A DNA stretch of 64,000 nucleotides, from assembly GCF_034366625.1 (NCBI RefSeq), contig NZ_JAXMIH010000008.1, forward strand, positions 496,001 to 560,000, written 5' to 3'. A model generated the notes under the pieces. The model saw only the letters and a list, made by a program, of their open reading frames with translations, made no database searches and was not told where the DNA came from. Both the position numbers and the translations under genes were made by a program. Source of the DNA: Prosthecobacter sp. (GTDB lineage: Bacteria; Verrucomicrobiota; Verrucomicrobiia; Verrucomicrobiales; Verrucomicrobiaceae). Positions within the stretch are counted from its first letter, which is position 1. The number at the start of each line of letters is the position of its first letter. Of the stretch, positions 33,432 to 42,688 are shown piece after piece.

Positions 33432-34481
33432 TCACTTCTCCTTCGTCTGGAACGTGCGCGAGTGCTTCTGCGACGGCACCTCAATCGTGTAGCTCTTCGC
33501 TTCCGCGCTGATTGTGCAGTGGATGTGATGACCAGCGCAGGTCTCGGCCAGGTCGCCGTGATTCGCGATCATGCTTTTGTCGGCGGTATTCTCGTGATCG
33601 TCTCGGACGTTCTCATGCACCTGATACATGGCCTGAATTGTCGGCGTGGACTTGAGCGCATCCATGGCTGACTTGCTGGTGCCTTTACGCGGGCCGTTGT
33701 TCATCACGGAAACCGTCGGCTGGAGGCTGCGGATCAAGATCGGGTTGTTGCTGCTGTCGAGGCCGTGGTGGTTCACCTGATACAAATCGACGGTGCCGAC
33801 GAGATTGAAGGGCGAGACGAGTTTCTCCTCGATGTTCCAGCTCAAATCGCCGCCATCGAAGAAGCGGAAGCCGCCGAAGTCGAGCACGAGCACGACGCTG
33901 TTGGCATTGTCGCTGGGATCGGGTGCTTTCGGCGGCACCGAGCCTTTGAGCGGGTTTTCCGGCTGATCAGGATAAGGCGGGATGAATTGCTGATTCGCGC
34001 CGAGGCAGCGCAGTTGGAGCTTGGGACCGTCCGCAGGCTGCTTGAGGGGAATCAGGCTCCCTGCGGTCAACTTGACGCGTTTTTCCACCTTCGCATCGCG
34101 ATACGGCCGGCTCATCAAGGTCCAGCGCATGTCCTGCGCCTTGTCATCAGGGCTGCCCTCGGTGATTCCCTTGTCATAAAGCGTTCCAATCGGCATCAGC
34201 GCCGCGAGTTCGGCCAGGCCACCGAAGTGATCGACATGGAAGTGTGTGATGACGACGTGGTCGATGCGCGTGAGACCCGCAATCTCGGTCGCAACCTTCT
34301 TGATCCGCTGCGGATCACGTCCGCCCGGATTTCCCGTGTCGATGAGCACTGATTCACCTTCCGGCGTGACAATCAGCGTTGATCCGCCGCCTTCGGAGTC
34401 AATCCAGTAGATGTCGAGTGTCTTGTCGCGGGCGACGGCGGTGATGGCGAAGGCAAGCAGGAGGAAGAGCGTTCGGTTCAT
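33432..34481 (-). CDS. secreted MBL-fold metallo-hydrolase
   Basis: 349 aa. Signal peptide [19 protein letters not shown]. The metallo-beta-lactamase fold shows [18 protein letters not shown] and the zinc motif H80-F-H82-V-D84-H85 ([11 protein letters not shown]). Further blocks are [18 protein letters not shown] and [16 protein letters not shown]. The overall arrangement is that of the ComEC/Rec2 C-terminal-type MBL hydrolases found as single secreted proteins. The substrate is unknown; nucleic acid or phosphodiester cleavage is possible. Its stop is 1 bp from the end of the convergent S9 peptidase gene. Confidence 0.88.
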   Translation of the reverse strand: MNRTLFLLLAFAITAVARDKTLDIYWIDSEGGGSTLIVTPEGESVLIDTGNPGGRDPQRIKKVATEIAGLTRIDHVVITHFHVDHFGGLAELAALMPIGTLYDKGITEGSPDDKAQDMRWTLMSRPYRDAKVEKRVKLTAGSLIPLKQPADGPKLQLRCLGANQQFIPPYPDQPENPLKGSVPPKAPDPSDNANSVVLVLDFGGFRFFDGGDLSWNIEEKLVSPFNLVGTVDLYQVNHHGLDSSNNPILIRSLQPTVSVMNNGPRKGTSKSAMDALKSTPTIQAMYQVHENVRDDHENTADKSMIANHGDLAETCAGHHIHCTISAEAKSYTIEVPSQKHSRTFQTKEK

Positions 34482-34494
34482 GGCAGGTTGGTAT

Positions 34495-34551
34495 GTTGTT
34501 CACGCTTTAGCGTGTCCTCTTCTCTCACAAACACACTGAAGCGTGAACAAC
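34495..34551. repeat. 20-bp inverted repeat containing TTCACGCTT cores
   Basis: The left arm 34495-34514 (GTTGTTCACGCTTTAGCGTG) and the right arm 34532-34551 are reverse complements at 18 of 20 positions; the two mismatches would be G-U pairs in RNA. The 17-nt loop is pyrimidine-rich. Each arm also contains a small internal palindrome CACGCT/AGCGTG. It lies between the stop of the giant gene and the MBL start. It could act as a terminator for the giant transcript or be a non-coding palindromic repeat. Confidence 0.75.
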
Positions 34552-34561
34552 AAACTGCCAA

Positions 34562-37500
34562 TCACCGCCCTGGCGGATTCACTTCCTTCACGGTGGCTCC
34601 ATGCGTGTCGCTGAGGATGAGAAGGGAGAGTCTTTCGACGTTGTTGAGCTCGGCGGGCTTGAGCATCTGGTAGTCGAGGCCGTTGGCGGGTGGCGCGTCG
34701 GCGGGAACAGGCTGCGGCGATGTGTTTTCAGGGCCATTGAGGCTGGCGTAGTCAAAGCGACCGCGCAGATCGGTGTAGCCGTCTTTGAAGAAGCGGACGG
34801 TACCGTTGTTGAGCTTGGCATAAACTTTTACATAGGCCTTCGGCAGGGCCTTGTCGGTGGTGCTGTCGCGGGTTTCGAGGCGGCCGTAGTTTTCAGTCAG
34901 CGTGAGCTTCAGCGTGTTGGCGTGGTAGGCCTGAGTCTTGCGCTGTCCGGCACCGATGACCTCCACAAGCACGTTTGCTTTGGTGAACTCTGCGGGCAGG
35001 GCCACATCAAGTGTCGTTTGATCCTTCGGCAGCGTCTGCGTGGCGGTTTTGTTTGGCTTGATGATGCTGAAGCGGCCGGAATCCTGGCTCACAAACGGAT
35101 TGCTGCTGAAGCTGAACTCGGGGTCCATCAGGTAGTAGTTCAGCGTGACTTCGGAGAGGTTTTTCCAGCTCAGACCGATGGTTTTGTTCTCCACCTTGAA
35201 CTCAAACGTCGGCTCTGTGGCGGCGAGTTCGGCCTGCTGCTTCTCGCGGTCGGGTTTGTCTCCCTTTTCAGTCTTGCTGGCCTTGCCTTCGATTTCATCG
35301 AGCTGCGTGGTCACATCCGCAAAGAGTGTCTTCCAGCGTGGGACTGGATGGCCGGCGTATTTGGCGGCGAGACCGCGTGCGGAAGCGAGATCGCCCTCAT
35401 AAAAGGCGGCGTAGCACTGGAAGTAGTCGTGTTGGAGCCGTGTGGGCAGCTTGGCGGCGTCGATGGCCTTGAAGCGGGCCAGCGCCTCCTCGACGCGGTC
35501 TTGCAGGAAGAGGAAGTAGGTCACGCTCATGCTGTCCATGGCATCGAGCTGCGGTTTGAAGGCCAGGATGCCGAGGAGCTTCGTATATTCCTCCAGCACC
35601 GCCGGATTCGCGATCCGCCAATCGCTGCCGACGCGGTGGGCGCGTTGATTGACGAGCGGGGAGTATTCGAGGTGCTCGTAGCTGCGAAGTTCGATGGGCT
35701 CGATGGTCAGCAGCTTGCTGGCGAGCCAGGGGCCGTAGCTTTCGTCGTCCTTCAACATCTGTCCGAGCGTCGCGGCGTCGTTGTGGAGGAAGGCGTAACT
35801 GAAAACGGCATCGTCCGCGACATGATGCTGATTCATGAAGACGATGAGCTTCTGGTAGAAGTCGCTGCTCTTGCGGCAGCGCCAGGCGATGCGCTCCAGG
35901 TTGAGTCCTTCGAGGTTGTTCTGGTCGAGGAAGCTGAACACCTCAGCGTCGCTGCCATATTGCGAGACATAATCCCATGAAGCCTTGTCCACCTCAGTGA
36001 GTTTGGCGACAGCGTTGAACTCAAACGGTTTCGCGGCGGCTGAACCGGTGGCAGTGGCGACATTGACTGGGAAGTGCGCGAATTTCAGTCCGGCCTTAGC
36101 GGGAACGAGCGGGAAGTAGAAGTGATACTCAAAGGTCTGCGTCGTGTAAGGCTCCAGGCGCACTTGGCGGCTGTTGGTGGCCTTGCTGCCGAGCACAGGG
36201 AGAGCGCCCTGCGGGATTTGCAGCAGCACCACGGCCTTCGCCGGACTGCTGGTGGGATTGGTGACGACGATGTTCGCGCCATACGTCGCGCCGGTGAGGA
36301 ACTCGGTGGTGACGTATTTTTCGAACTTTTCGTTCCCTTCCTGACGATAGCGGTCGCCGTGGCGGAAGAAGCTCTGTGACACGAGAAGCTGGCCCTGCGC
36401 GTTGTTTTCGCCAGCGGCGGGTTTGATCTCCTTGTGATACAAAATGACCGGTCCGCCCGCCGTGAAGGTGAACTGGCCGTTGTCGGCCTTCGTGGTGTGT
36501 TTCGCCGCCTCAAACGGCAGGTCGAGCACTGCGAGCGCGAGCATCATCTCCGTGAAGTTACGGCTGGCTTCGGCCACATTCGACGAAACGAAGCCGTTCT
36601 TCGACCCTGCGGCCACCCAGGCCGCGTAATCGCGCCAGAAGGCGTTCACGGTGACGAGTTCGGCAGCCTGCTCGTCGATGCGCAGCTTGTAGTAGTTGTT
36701 CTCCGCCCATTCCTTTGTTGGGCCGAGCGCTCGGAAGAAGGCGCGGACGAGTCCACGAGCGTTCTGAGCGTCAGCCGCGCCAAAATAGGCCAATGTGCCG
36801 CCGTTGATGGCAGTGGCCCCTGAGGTGGAACTCCCGCTGAGAACCAAAGTTTGCCCAAGAGCCACCTCGCGTTCTGCGACGAGCGTTTCGAGCTCTTTGC
36901 GGCCCGCCATGCGATCTCCATCGGCGGCTTTTAATTGAGGCAGTGCCCGCAGTTCTTCGGCGGTCATGGAGCGTCGAAGAGCGCCTGGAACGCCACCCAT
37001 TCCCATGCCTTTGCCAAAACCACCGCCAGCAGCGGGTTCGGCGGCAAAATTGTCCATGAGTGCCGCAGGTGATGGTGCGGGCAACATGGGTGGTGGCGGT
37101 GGAGCATTCGCGGCCATCTCTGATTTGGCCTTATCGAAAGCAACTCCGGCACCTGAGTCACCGAACTCCATCGCTCGGCCCCGCAAGGCAGTTTCAAAGA
37201 GATGATCGGCTTGCTCGGGATTCGGCGGAATCATTTCCCACAACTCGCGCACATGACGCGCGGCATTGGGCGCTTCGTTTTCGATGCGCTGGGCCAGCAG
37301 GATACGCTCGACGATGTTGAGGCGGGCGTAGGCCCAAGGTTGGAGATAAGTTTGGAGATCGAGGCCGAGGAGGAACTCGTCCATGAAGGTTTTGTCCTTC
37401 TTGTTGGCGAGATAGGGCTTGATGACCTGATCAAAGAACGGCTTGTCTTTGCGGGAGAGGAAGAAGCTCAGCTCGTGGCAGGCGAACTCGCCGTATTTGG

Positions 37501-40500
37501 CGCGTTTTTCGTCGTCCTTGAGGTTCGGCCAGTTCAGGATGAAGGCGAATTCTGTCAGATGGCCGTTGCCGCTGAGTGTGGTGAAGAGGCTGTGGATGCC
37601 GCCGAGGGTGTCGTAGGTCTCCAACTCGCTGGTGAGGATGTCGGAGAGCGTGAGCGTCTTGCCGGTTTCGAGCACGGTGATCTCTTTCTTCTGCGTGAAG
37701 GGCTTCACGGGATCGAGGTTTCGCGCGAGTCGCTGATCGGCGAATTTCGTCGGCACTTCCGGCAGTGTGAGCGTGCGCCAGGAGGCGTTGTGCAGATCTT
37801 CGGCATAGATTTGGACGTGCTGGCGATCACCGAGCGCTTTGCGCTCGATGCGCACGACGCCATCTTTGTCAGGAACGAGATTATAGATGACCGGTGCGGC
37901 GTTGGCGAGGAAGTCGAGGTTCGTGCCGCCTTGCGGGCCGGCTTGAGCTTTCATTTTCTTCGCGGGCATCGCCGTGGCGGGTGCCATGCCGCCTGCGGCT
38001 CCGCCGCGAGTCATCGCGGCTCCTTCGCCGGCTTGCTGCCTCAATTCTTCGAGATCGGTGTTGCGAATCTCCCACGGATTGAGCAGCAGGCCTGGGCGCG
38101 TGAGCATGTTGCCGGGGAAGAGCTTCGCGTAGCGGCGTTCGAGGATGTAGCGGTATTCATCGCCGATCTCGCGTCCGGCGGAGTAGAGGTTCGGATGTCT
38201 CGCGGGCGTGCCGGAGGCCGCACCGAAGCGCGTGAAGCCGCCGAGACCGCCAAAAAGACCGCTGCCGGGATCGAAGCGAGATGCGGCGACGTGGACTCGC
38301 GCAAAGGGGTTGCTGTGAGCGAGTTTGACGGTGATGAAGTCTTTGTCGTTCTCGACGCTGGCGATTTGCAGCGGCACATTGCCTTTGAGTTCGAGCTGGC
38401 GGTGCTTGCCGAGCGCCCAGCCGCCGATGACATCGCCTTGGGTGACTTTGATGGTGATGAGTTGGTCACTGAGCCGCAGAGAGTAGTCCCCGGCCTTTAG
38501 GCCGTTCAGCGTGACGAAGCCTGCCTCCGTTTTGATCGCTGCGGCGTGATCTGTGGTAAAAGTTCCCGCTGACAGTGAGAGAAGCGAGACGGGCTGTTGC
38601 GAAGCCGCGAAGCGAACCCCGAGACTACTCTTTGGGATGCGAATCGTTTCGCCTTCAGTGGTGTGGATCGTTGTTGTAAGGGTGGTGTCGGCGTCTTCGA
38701 GCGGCCACATGCTGCTGCGGCCGTTGGGGATTTTGGCGGTGACTAGGGCGATGTTTTCGAGTTTGCCGAGCGCCACGCGGCCCTTGTCATCAGTGCTCAA
38801 GGCGACGGTCTGCACACGGTTGAAGTCGCGGTGCTTGAAGGTGAAGATGACTTGCTGGTCGGCAACGGGTTCGCCGTTTTTGCCGAGGAGTTCGAAGGTG
38901 CGCTGGCCGTCGAAGGTGCTGAGGTGTCCATCGTTGACGGCTTCGGTCTTGTCGATGCCGTTGAGGGTCCAGGTGTGGCTGGCGGTGAGGTCTTTCTTGG
39001 TGCCACCGGCACTGAGGACATCGACTTTGGCGCTGAAGGCCACGGTGAGTGATGCGAGGCGCTCGGGGACGGTGAGCTTGTGCGTGAGGACACTGCCGGC
39101 GCTGAGTTTGAGGTCTTTGACTTCGCGGGTGGTCGAGATACCGTCGTGGGTGGTGCTGGTGATGGTGAGTTTCGGCTCGGTGAGCAGTTCGGGGGCGAGA
39201 TGGGTCTCGCCGAGCATCAAGGCGGTGCGGACGGCGAGCGTGGCTTCTCGACGGGCGAGGAGCTGCTCGCGCTCGATGTGGAATTGGGCGTCGAGGCGAT
39301 AATCCTCCGTGTGATGGGTGAATTGCGTGAGAGTGGCGAAGGTGCCTGCGGCGTCGCCGATGATGAGGTTTTTCGTGCCGGGGCCGGGCTGGTTGGTGAA
39401 CGGAATGGCGATGCGGCCGAGTTTTTCATCGACGGTGAGCCTGCGGCCTTCAAACCACGCGGCGGCGTCTTTGACGGGCTGGTTCTTTTCGTCGAGCACG
39501 AGGATCAAATCTCCTGCGGGGCCGGTTTGTTGAAGCGTGTGGTATTGGCCGGCGCGGATGAGGGCGCGGCTGCTGCGGCCGCCACCGATGAATTCGATGA
39601 TCCAGGCACCGCGTTTGCCTTTGAGGTCGGGGAACTGGAATTTCTGCCGCGTGCGGTTGAACGGGCCGCCGTCGAAGGCGTGCGTCTGCTCGCTGTTGGC
39701 GACGAGGCCATCGAGATTGAGGTCGGTATTGAGCTGGCGCTGCTGGGTTTGGAAGAAGTTGAGCGTGTTGAGCTCGAAGATCTTCACGATGAGCTTCGGC
39801 GTGTTTTTGACGATGACGTCGAACGCGATGTCGTCGCCGGGCAGGAACTGTGGGGCGTTGGTGGCGGGGAATTCGATGTCCACGCGCTCTTTGAGCTGCT
39901 GGAACTCGGTGGGCGTGATGAGCGAGGCCCAGCGCTCGGGATTGCCGATGCCGTTGGTGATCAGCGCCTCGGCGAGGATGGGCTTGAGCCATGTATCGCT
40001 CACATGGTCGGTCCAAGGGGAGAGGAGCTGTGGCGCGGTGGCATCGGCTTTGGCGGTGGCGAAGAGGTGGAGGAAGTAGTCGCGGACGAGCGCCTCATCG
40101 TTGCCGATGGGCGGGGAATGCAGCAGCGGCTCGCTGAGGTCGGCGTCGAGGTCGCTCCAGTCGGAGTTATAGGTGCGCAGGAACTCCTCGTTGATGTAGG
40201 GCATCCGGCGGGGGAGTTTGAGGTAGGCGAGGAAGCGTTCGCGGTCATAGACACCTTTTTTGCGGTCATGGTCGAGGCGGAGGTAGAGGATGCGGACTTT
40301 GAGAGTTTTGTGCGATGTGACGCCTTGAGCGAAGACCCACACGCGGTCGAGCCAGGCTTCGCGCTCGGCTTCGTCGTATTCGAGGCTGACATCGGCGCTC
40401 GGGGCGAGTTTGCGCAGGTAGGTGTAAATGAAGTTGGTGCTGCCGAAGTGCTCGCTTTTCAGCTCATCGAGCTGTGGCAGCAAAAGCTGGCGATGAATGG

Positions 40501-41146
40501 GCAAATCGCCGAAACCGATGTTCGGTTCCGCTTTGAAGTCCGCATTCAGCGCGGCGACGAGATTGGGCACATCGGGGCGCTGGAGCTTTTGCAGCACGCT
40601 GCGGCGCTGGTCAGGAGTGAGCGGCACCTGATCGCGAATCAAGGCCGCGAGAGCGTCCTGGGTGAGGGATTGCAGGGCGCGGTCGTTGTTGAGCGCATCA
40701 CGGAGGAAGACCTCGCGGGAGATTTTGGTCTGGTCGAGGCTGGTGGGGAGGTCGGGCTTTTGGTCGCGGACCTCCTGCTGGTGGTCGTGGCGGATGCCGA
40801 GGCGCTCGATGAGGTATTTGAGCGTGCCTTGTGGATCTCGCTCGTAGTTGAGGATGGCTTCGCGGTTTTCGATGATGCGGCGCTGCTCGTTTTCGTCGGG
40901 TGTGCGCTTGCGCCACTGGTTGAGGATGTCGTTGAGCTTCGCGGTGTCGCGGATGTTTTGATAATGGAGGGCGTGGAAGAAGTAATACTCTTCGGAACCG
41001 GGAACGAGTTCACCGAGGGCTTTTTCGCGGTCGGCGGCGAGGGCGAAGCGCTCGATGAAGCCGATTTCGTTTTCGGCGTTCACCTTCGCCAAGGTTATGG
41101 CTGACAAGAGCAGGGGCAGAAGAAAGCTGCGGAAGGGCGTTTTCAT
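34562..41146 (-). CDS. giant secreted protein of unknown function, 2194 aa
   Basis: Signal peptide MKTPFRSFLLPLLLSAITLAK, then an alpha-helical N-terminal part (to about residue 350) with repeat-like helices. Residues about 400-1000 form a run of beta-sandwich-like modules (LILVLDEKNQPVKDAAAW, VADQQVIFTFKHRDFNRVQ) reminiscent of macroglobulin/MG2 domains, though no thioester motif is seen. Two low-complexity joints occur: Gly/Ala/Met-rich near residue 1040 and Pro/Gly-rich near 1350. A late helical segment near residues 1800-1950 may be TPR-like. The C-terminus has a beta domain with AYVKVYAKLNNGTVRFFKDG, then GRFDYASLN. I do not recognise the family. It is probably periplasmic or surface-exposed and is the longest gene in the window by far. 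Confidence 0.85.
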   Translation of the reverse strand: MKTPFRSFLLPLLLSAITLAKVNAENEIGFIERFALAADREKALGELVPGSEEYYFFHALHYQNIRDTAKLNDILNQWRKRTPDENEQRRIIENREAILNYERDPQGTLKYLIERLGIRHDHQQEVRDQKPDLPTSLDQTKISREVFLRDALNNDRALQSLTQDALAALIRDQVPLTPDQRRSVLQKLQRPDVPNLVAALNADFKAEPNIGFGDLPIHRQLLLPQLDELKSEHFGSTNFIYTYLRKLAPSADVSLEYDEAEREAWLDRVWVFAQGVTSHKTLKVRILYLRLDHDRKKGVYDRERFLAYLKLPRRMPYINEEFLRTYNSDWSDLDADLSEPLLHSPPIGNDEALVRDYFLHLFATAKADATAPQLLSPWTDHVSDTWLKPILAEALITNGIGNPERWASLITPTEFQQLKERVDIEFPATNAPQFLPGDDIAFDVIVKNTPKLIVKIFELNTLNFFQTQQRQLNTDLNLDGLVANSEQTHAFDGGPFNRTRQKFQFPDLKGKRGAWIIEFIGGGRSSRALIRAGQYHTLQQTGPAGDLILVLDEKNQPVKDAAAWFEGRRLTVDEKLGRIAIPFTNQPGPGTKNLIIGDAAGTFATLTQFTHHTEDYRLDAQFHIEREQLLARREATLAVRTALMLGETHLAPELLTEPKLTITSTTHDGISTTREVKDLKLSAGSVLTHKLTVPERLASLTVAFSAKVDVLSAGGTKKDLTASHTWTLNGIDKTEAVNDGHLSTFDGQRTFELLGKNGEPVADQQVIFTFKHRDFNRVQTVALSTDDKGRVALGKLENIALVTAKIPNGRSSMWPLEDADTTLTTTIHTTEGETIRIPKSSLGVRFAASQQPVSLLSLSAGTFTTDHAAAIKTEAGFVTLNGLKAGDYSLRLSDQLITIKVTQGDVIGGWALGKHRQLELKGNVPLQIASVENDKDFITVKLAHSNPFARVHVAASRFDPGSGLFGGLGGFTRFGAASGTPARHPNLYSAGREIGDEYRYILERRYAKLFPGNMLTRPGLLLNPWEIRNTDLEELRQQAGEGAAMTRGGAAGGMAPATAMPAKKMKAQAGPQGGTNLDFLANAAPVIYNLVPDKDGVVRIERKALGDRQHVQIYAEDLHNASWRTLTLPEVPTKFADQRLARNLDPVKPFTQKKEITVLETGKTLTLSDILTSELETYDTLGGIHSLFTTLSGNGHLTEFAFILNWPNLKDDEKRAKYGEFACHELSFFLSRKDKPFFDQVIKPYLANKKDKTFMDEFLLGLDLQTYLQPWAYARLNIVERILLAQRIENEAPNAARHVRELWEMIPPNPEQADHLFETALRGRAMEFGDSGAGVAFDKAKSEMAANAPPPPPMLPAPSPAALMDNFAAEPAAGGGFGKGMGMGGVPGALRRSMTAEELRALPQLKAADGDRMAGRKELETLVAEREVALGQTLVLSGSSTSGATAINGGTLAYFGAADAQNARGLVRAFFRALGPTKEWAENNYYKLRIDEQAAELVTVNAFWRDYAAWVAAGSKNGFVSSNVAEASRNFTEMMLALAVLDLPFEAAKHTTKADNGQFTFTAGGPVILYHKEIKPAAGENNAQGQLLVSQSFFRHGDRYRQEGNEKFEKYVTTEFLTGATYGANIVVTNPTSSPAKAVVLLQIPQGALPVLGSKATNSRQVRLEPYTTQTFEYHFYFPLVPAKAGLKFAHFPVNVATATGSAAAKPFEFNAVAKLTEVDKASWDYVSQYGSDAEVFSFLDQNNLEGLNLERIAWRCRKSSDFYQKLIVFMNQHHVADDAVFSYAFLHNDAATLGQMLKDDESYGPWLASKLLTIEPIELRSYEHLEYSPLVNQRAHRVGSDWRIANPAVLEEYTKLLGILAFKPQLDAMDSMSVTYFLFLQDRVEEALARFKAIDAAKLPTRLQHDYFQCYAAFYEGDLASARGLAAKYAGHPVPRWKTLFADVTTQLDEIEGKASKTEKGDKPDREKQQAELAATEPTFEFKVENKTIGLSWKNLSEVTLNYYLMDPEFSFSSNPFVSQDSGRFSIIKPNKTATQTLPKDQTTLDVALPAEFTKANVLVEVIGAGQRKTQAYHANTLKLTLTENYGRLETRDSTTDKALPKAYVKVYAKLNNGTVRFFKDGYTDLRGRFDYASLNGPENTSPQPVPADAPPANGLDYQMLKPAELNNVERLSLLILSDTHGATVKEVNPPGR

Positions 41147-41261
41147 GGTCGTGGGCGGGTTGGGGCAATGATGCGGCGAGCATCACGGCTGAGGCGAGCT
41201 TTTATTGTAAAGAGTCTGTCAATCAGGGACCAAGGGTAGGGACAGCAGGGCAAAAAACCGT

Positions 41262-41299
41262 TTGAAACCAAGGGGCCGGGAACTACTATCGCGGCCCCT
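41262..41299 (+). promoter_or_regulatory. candidate promoter with overlapping inverted repeat before the ferredoxin gene
   Basis: TTGAAA (41262-41267) and TACTAT (41284-41289) are spaced by 16 bp and match the sigma-70 consensus at 5 and 4 positions. An 8-bp inverted repeat AGGGGCCG (41270-41277) / CGGCCCCT (41292-41299) surrounds the -10, as an operator might. The start codon follows at 41314. No experimental support is possible here. Confidence 0.35.
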
Positions 41300-41313
41300 A
41301 CCTCCCAGACCCC

Positions 41314-41547
41314 ATGGCCGACGCTGCAAACAAATACGCCCAAAACGCCCCCGGTGCCTACTATGTCGATGACCAGTGCATCGACTGCGACCTTTGCCGT
41401 GAAACGGCCCCGGCGAACTTCAAGCGTGACGATGACGGCGGCCATTCTTTCCTCTACAAGCAGCCTGAAAACGACGACGAGCGCAATCTCTGCGAGGAAG
41501 CACTCACCGGCTGCCCGGTGGAGGCCATTGGCCGAGACGGAGAGTAA
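41314..41547 (+). CDS. single-cluster ferredoxin
   Basis: 77 aa. The motif CIDCDLC at residues 22-28, followed by a downstream GCPVEAIG, is the CxxCxxC...CP arrangement of small [4Fe-4S] (or [3Fe-4S]) ferredoxins. The protein is highly acidic (EDDERNLCEE, DDDGG), as expected for an electron carrier. AYYVDDQCIDCDLCRETAPA is the usual N-terminal run. It stands alone between the giant gene and a hypothetical gene, so its partner oxidoreductase cannot be inferred. Soluble and cytoplasmic. Confidence 0.93.
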   Translation: MADAANKYAQNAPGAYYVDDQCIDCDLCRETAPANFKRDDDGGHSFLYKQPENDDERNLCEEALTGCPVEAIGRDGE

Positions 41548-41597
41548 AAGGCTTCAGTTTTGGTTCACCGCCTGCCGACACTAATGGCGGCGGACCC

Positions 41598-42611
41598 TCA
41601 CTGCAGCACCAGCCAGCGGGCAGTCACGACCTTGTCCAAATTCACGCACTGGTTCGATTGGGCGTCCGGCGGGAAAGAGACCTGCATCGTGTAGCCCTTG
41701 AAGCCGGAAGGCCCCGTGGAGGCGAGGTCGGATTCGAGCCAGCGGGCCAGTTCCGTGCCGCGCTCGCTGTAGGCGTAAACAGAACTTTCACCGTTCTCCG
41801 AAGTCAGCTTCACGCAGAGGTATTTTTTAGAATCGGAGAACTCGAAGTTGAAGTATTCAAACAGGCGCACATAGGCGCGCAGGCTCACCGGCTTGGTGGG
41901 GCGCTTTGTGCGGAAGTCCTGAAAGGACATCGCGCCATAGCCGGTGAGACTTTCCCAGTCGATCAGGAACTTTCCCTGTGGGCCGCGCAGCATGGCAACC
42001 TCCAGCGATCCGGTGGGGCGGCTGCTGGTGTAGCTGAAGTAGAGAATTTCGGTGTCATCGATCAGGTAACGGGCCTTGCTGACCAGACCACCGGGCACCG
42101 GGTCTTTGGCGCCCTGGGTTTCATAGAAGTCCTGCATCGAGGCGGCGACACGGTCGGAATTGACCACCAGCGGCACGCGGTCCTTCCACGCTTCGGTCTT
42201 CCAATACTGGTCCAGGAGCGCCAGCGCCTGAACCACATCGTCATTGGTTTCTCCCAGTGGCAGTTCCTTGATTTTGGATGCCTCGGGATATAGGGCACCC
42301 TGAGCGTTGGAGGACGGATTGGGAGCCGCCTCCGCGACTGAAATCTTGGGAAGCACTGAAGGCGGCGCTATTTCGGTTTTCGCGGCCTCGACGGAAAGCC
42401 CCAGGTTTTCCAGCTCACGAACGCGTGTCTCCGCCTTTTTTGCCAGCTCGATCAGGGTGTTGCGGCTGGAGAGGCTCTCAAAATACCACTTCCATCCCAC
42501 GAAGAGAGTCAGCGCCAGACAGACGCACAGGGTGATGCTGACACCCATGAAGGCGCGGTGGGAACCGATGGAACCGGAAGTCATTGGCAGTAAGTCAGAT
42601 GGAACAGTCAT
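41598..42611 (-). CDS. hypothetical membrane-anchored protein, 337 aa
   Basis: 337 aa from the ATG at 42611 (MTVPSDLLPM). One transmembrane helix, FMGVSITLCVCLALTLFVGW, near residues 22-42 is followed by a coiled-coil-like stretch (NTLIELAKKAETRVRELENL) and a low-complexity Pro/Ala segment. The C-terminal domain from about residue 120 has a mixed fold with YLIDDTEILYFSYTSSRPTG and FLIDWESLTGYGAMSFQDF. I do not recognise a family. It is divergent from kdsD with 77 bp between starts, so the two could share a regulatory region. Confidence 0.75.
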   Translation of the reverse strand: MTVPSDLLPMTSGSIGSHRAFMGVSITLCVCLALTLFVGWKWYFESLSSRNTLIELAKKAETRVRELENLGLSVEAAKTEIAPPSVLPKISVAEAAPNPSSNAQGALYPEASKIKELPLGETNDDVVQALALLDQYWKTEAWKDRVPLVVNSDRVAASMQDFYETQGAKDPVPGGLVSKARYLIDDTEILYFSYTSSRPTGSLEVAMLRGPQGKFLIDWESLTGYGAMSFQDFRTKRPTKPVSLRAYVRLFEYFNFEFSDSKKYLCVKLTSENGESSVYAYSERGTELARWLESDLASTGPSGFKGYTMQVSFPPDAQSNQCVNLDKVVTARWLVLQ

Positions 42612-42688
42612 CTGATAATGGCGGGGAAATCTCTCAGGCTCAAGCACTTGGTTGCCGCATCTCAGTCCCCGCCTACAGTTTTCGACCC

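Noticed and set aside
39080-41104. 674-codon open frame on the plus strand opposite the giant gene
   Set aside because: Its composition is dominated by Glu/Val/Ala/Gly runs typical of the complement of GC-rich genes. The minus-strand frame is far longer and has a signal peptide.
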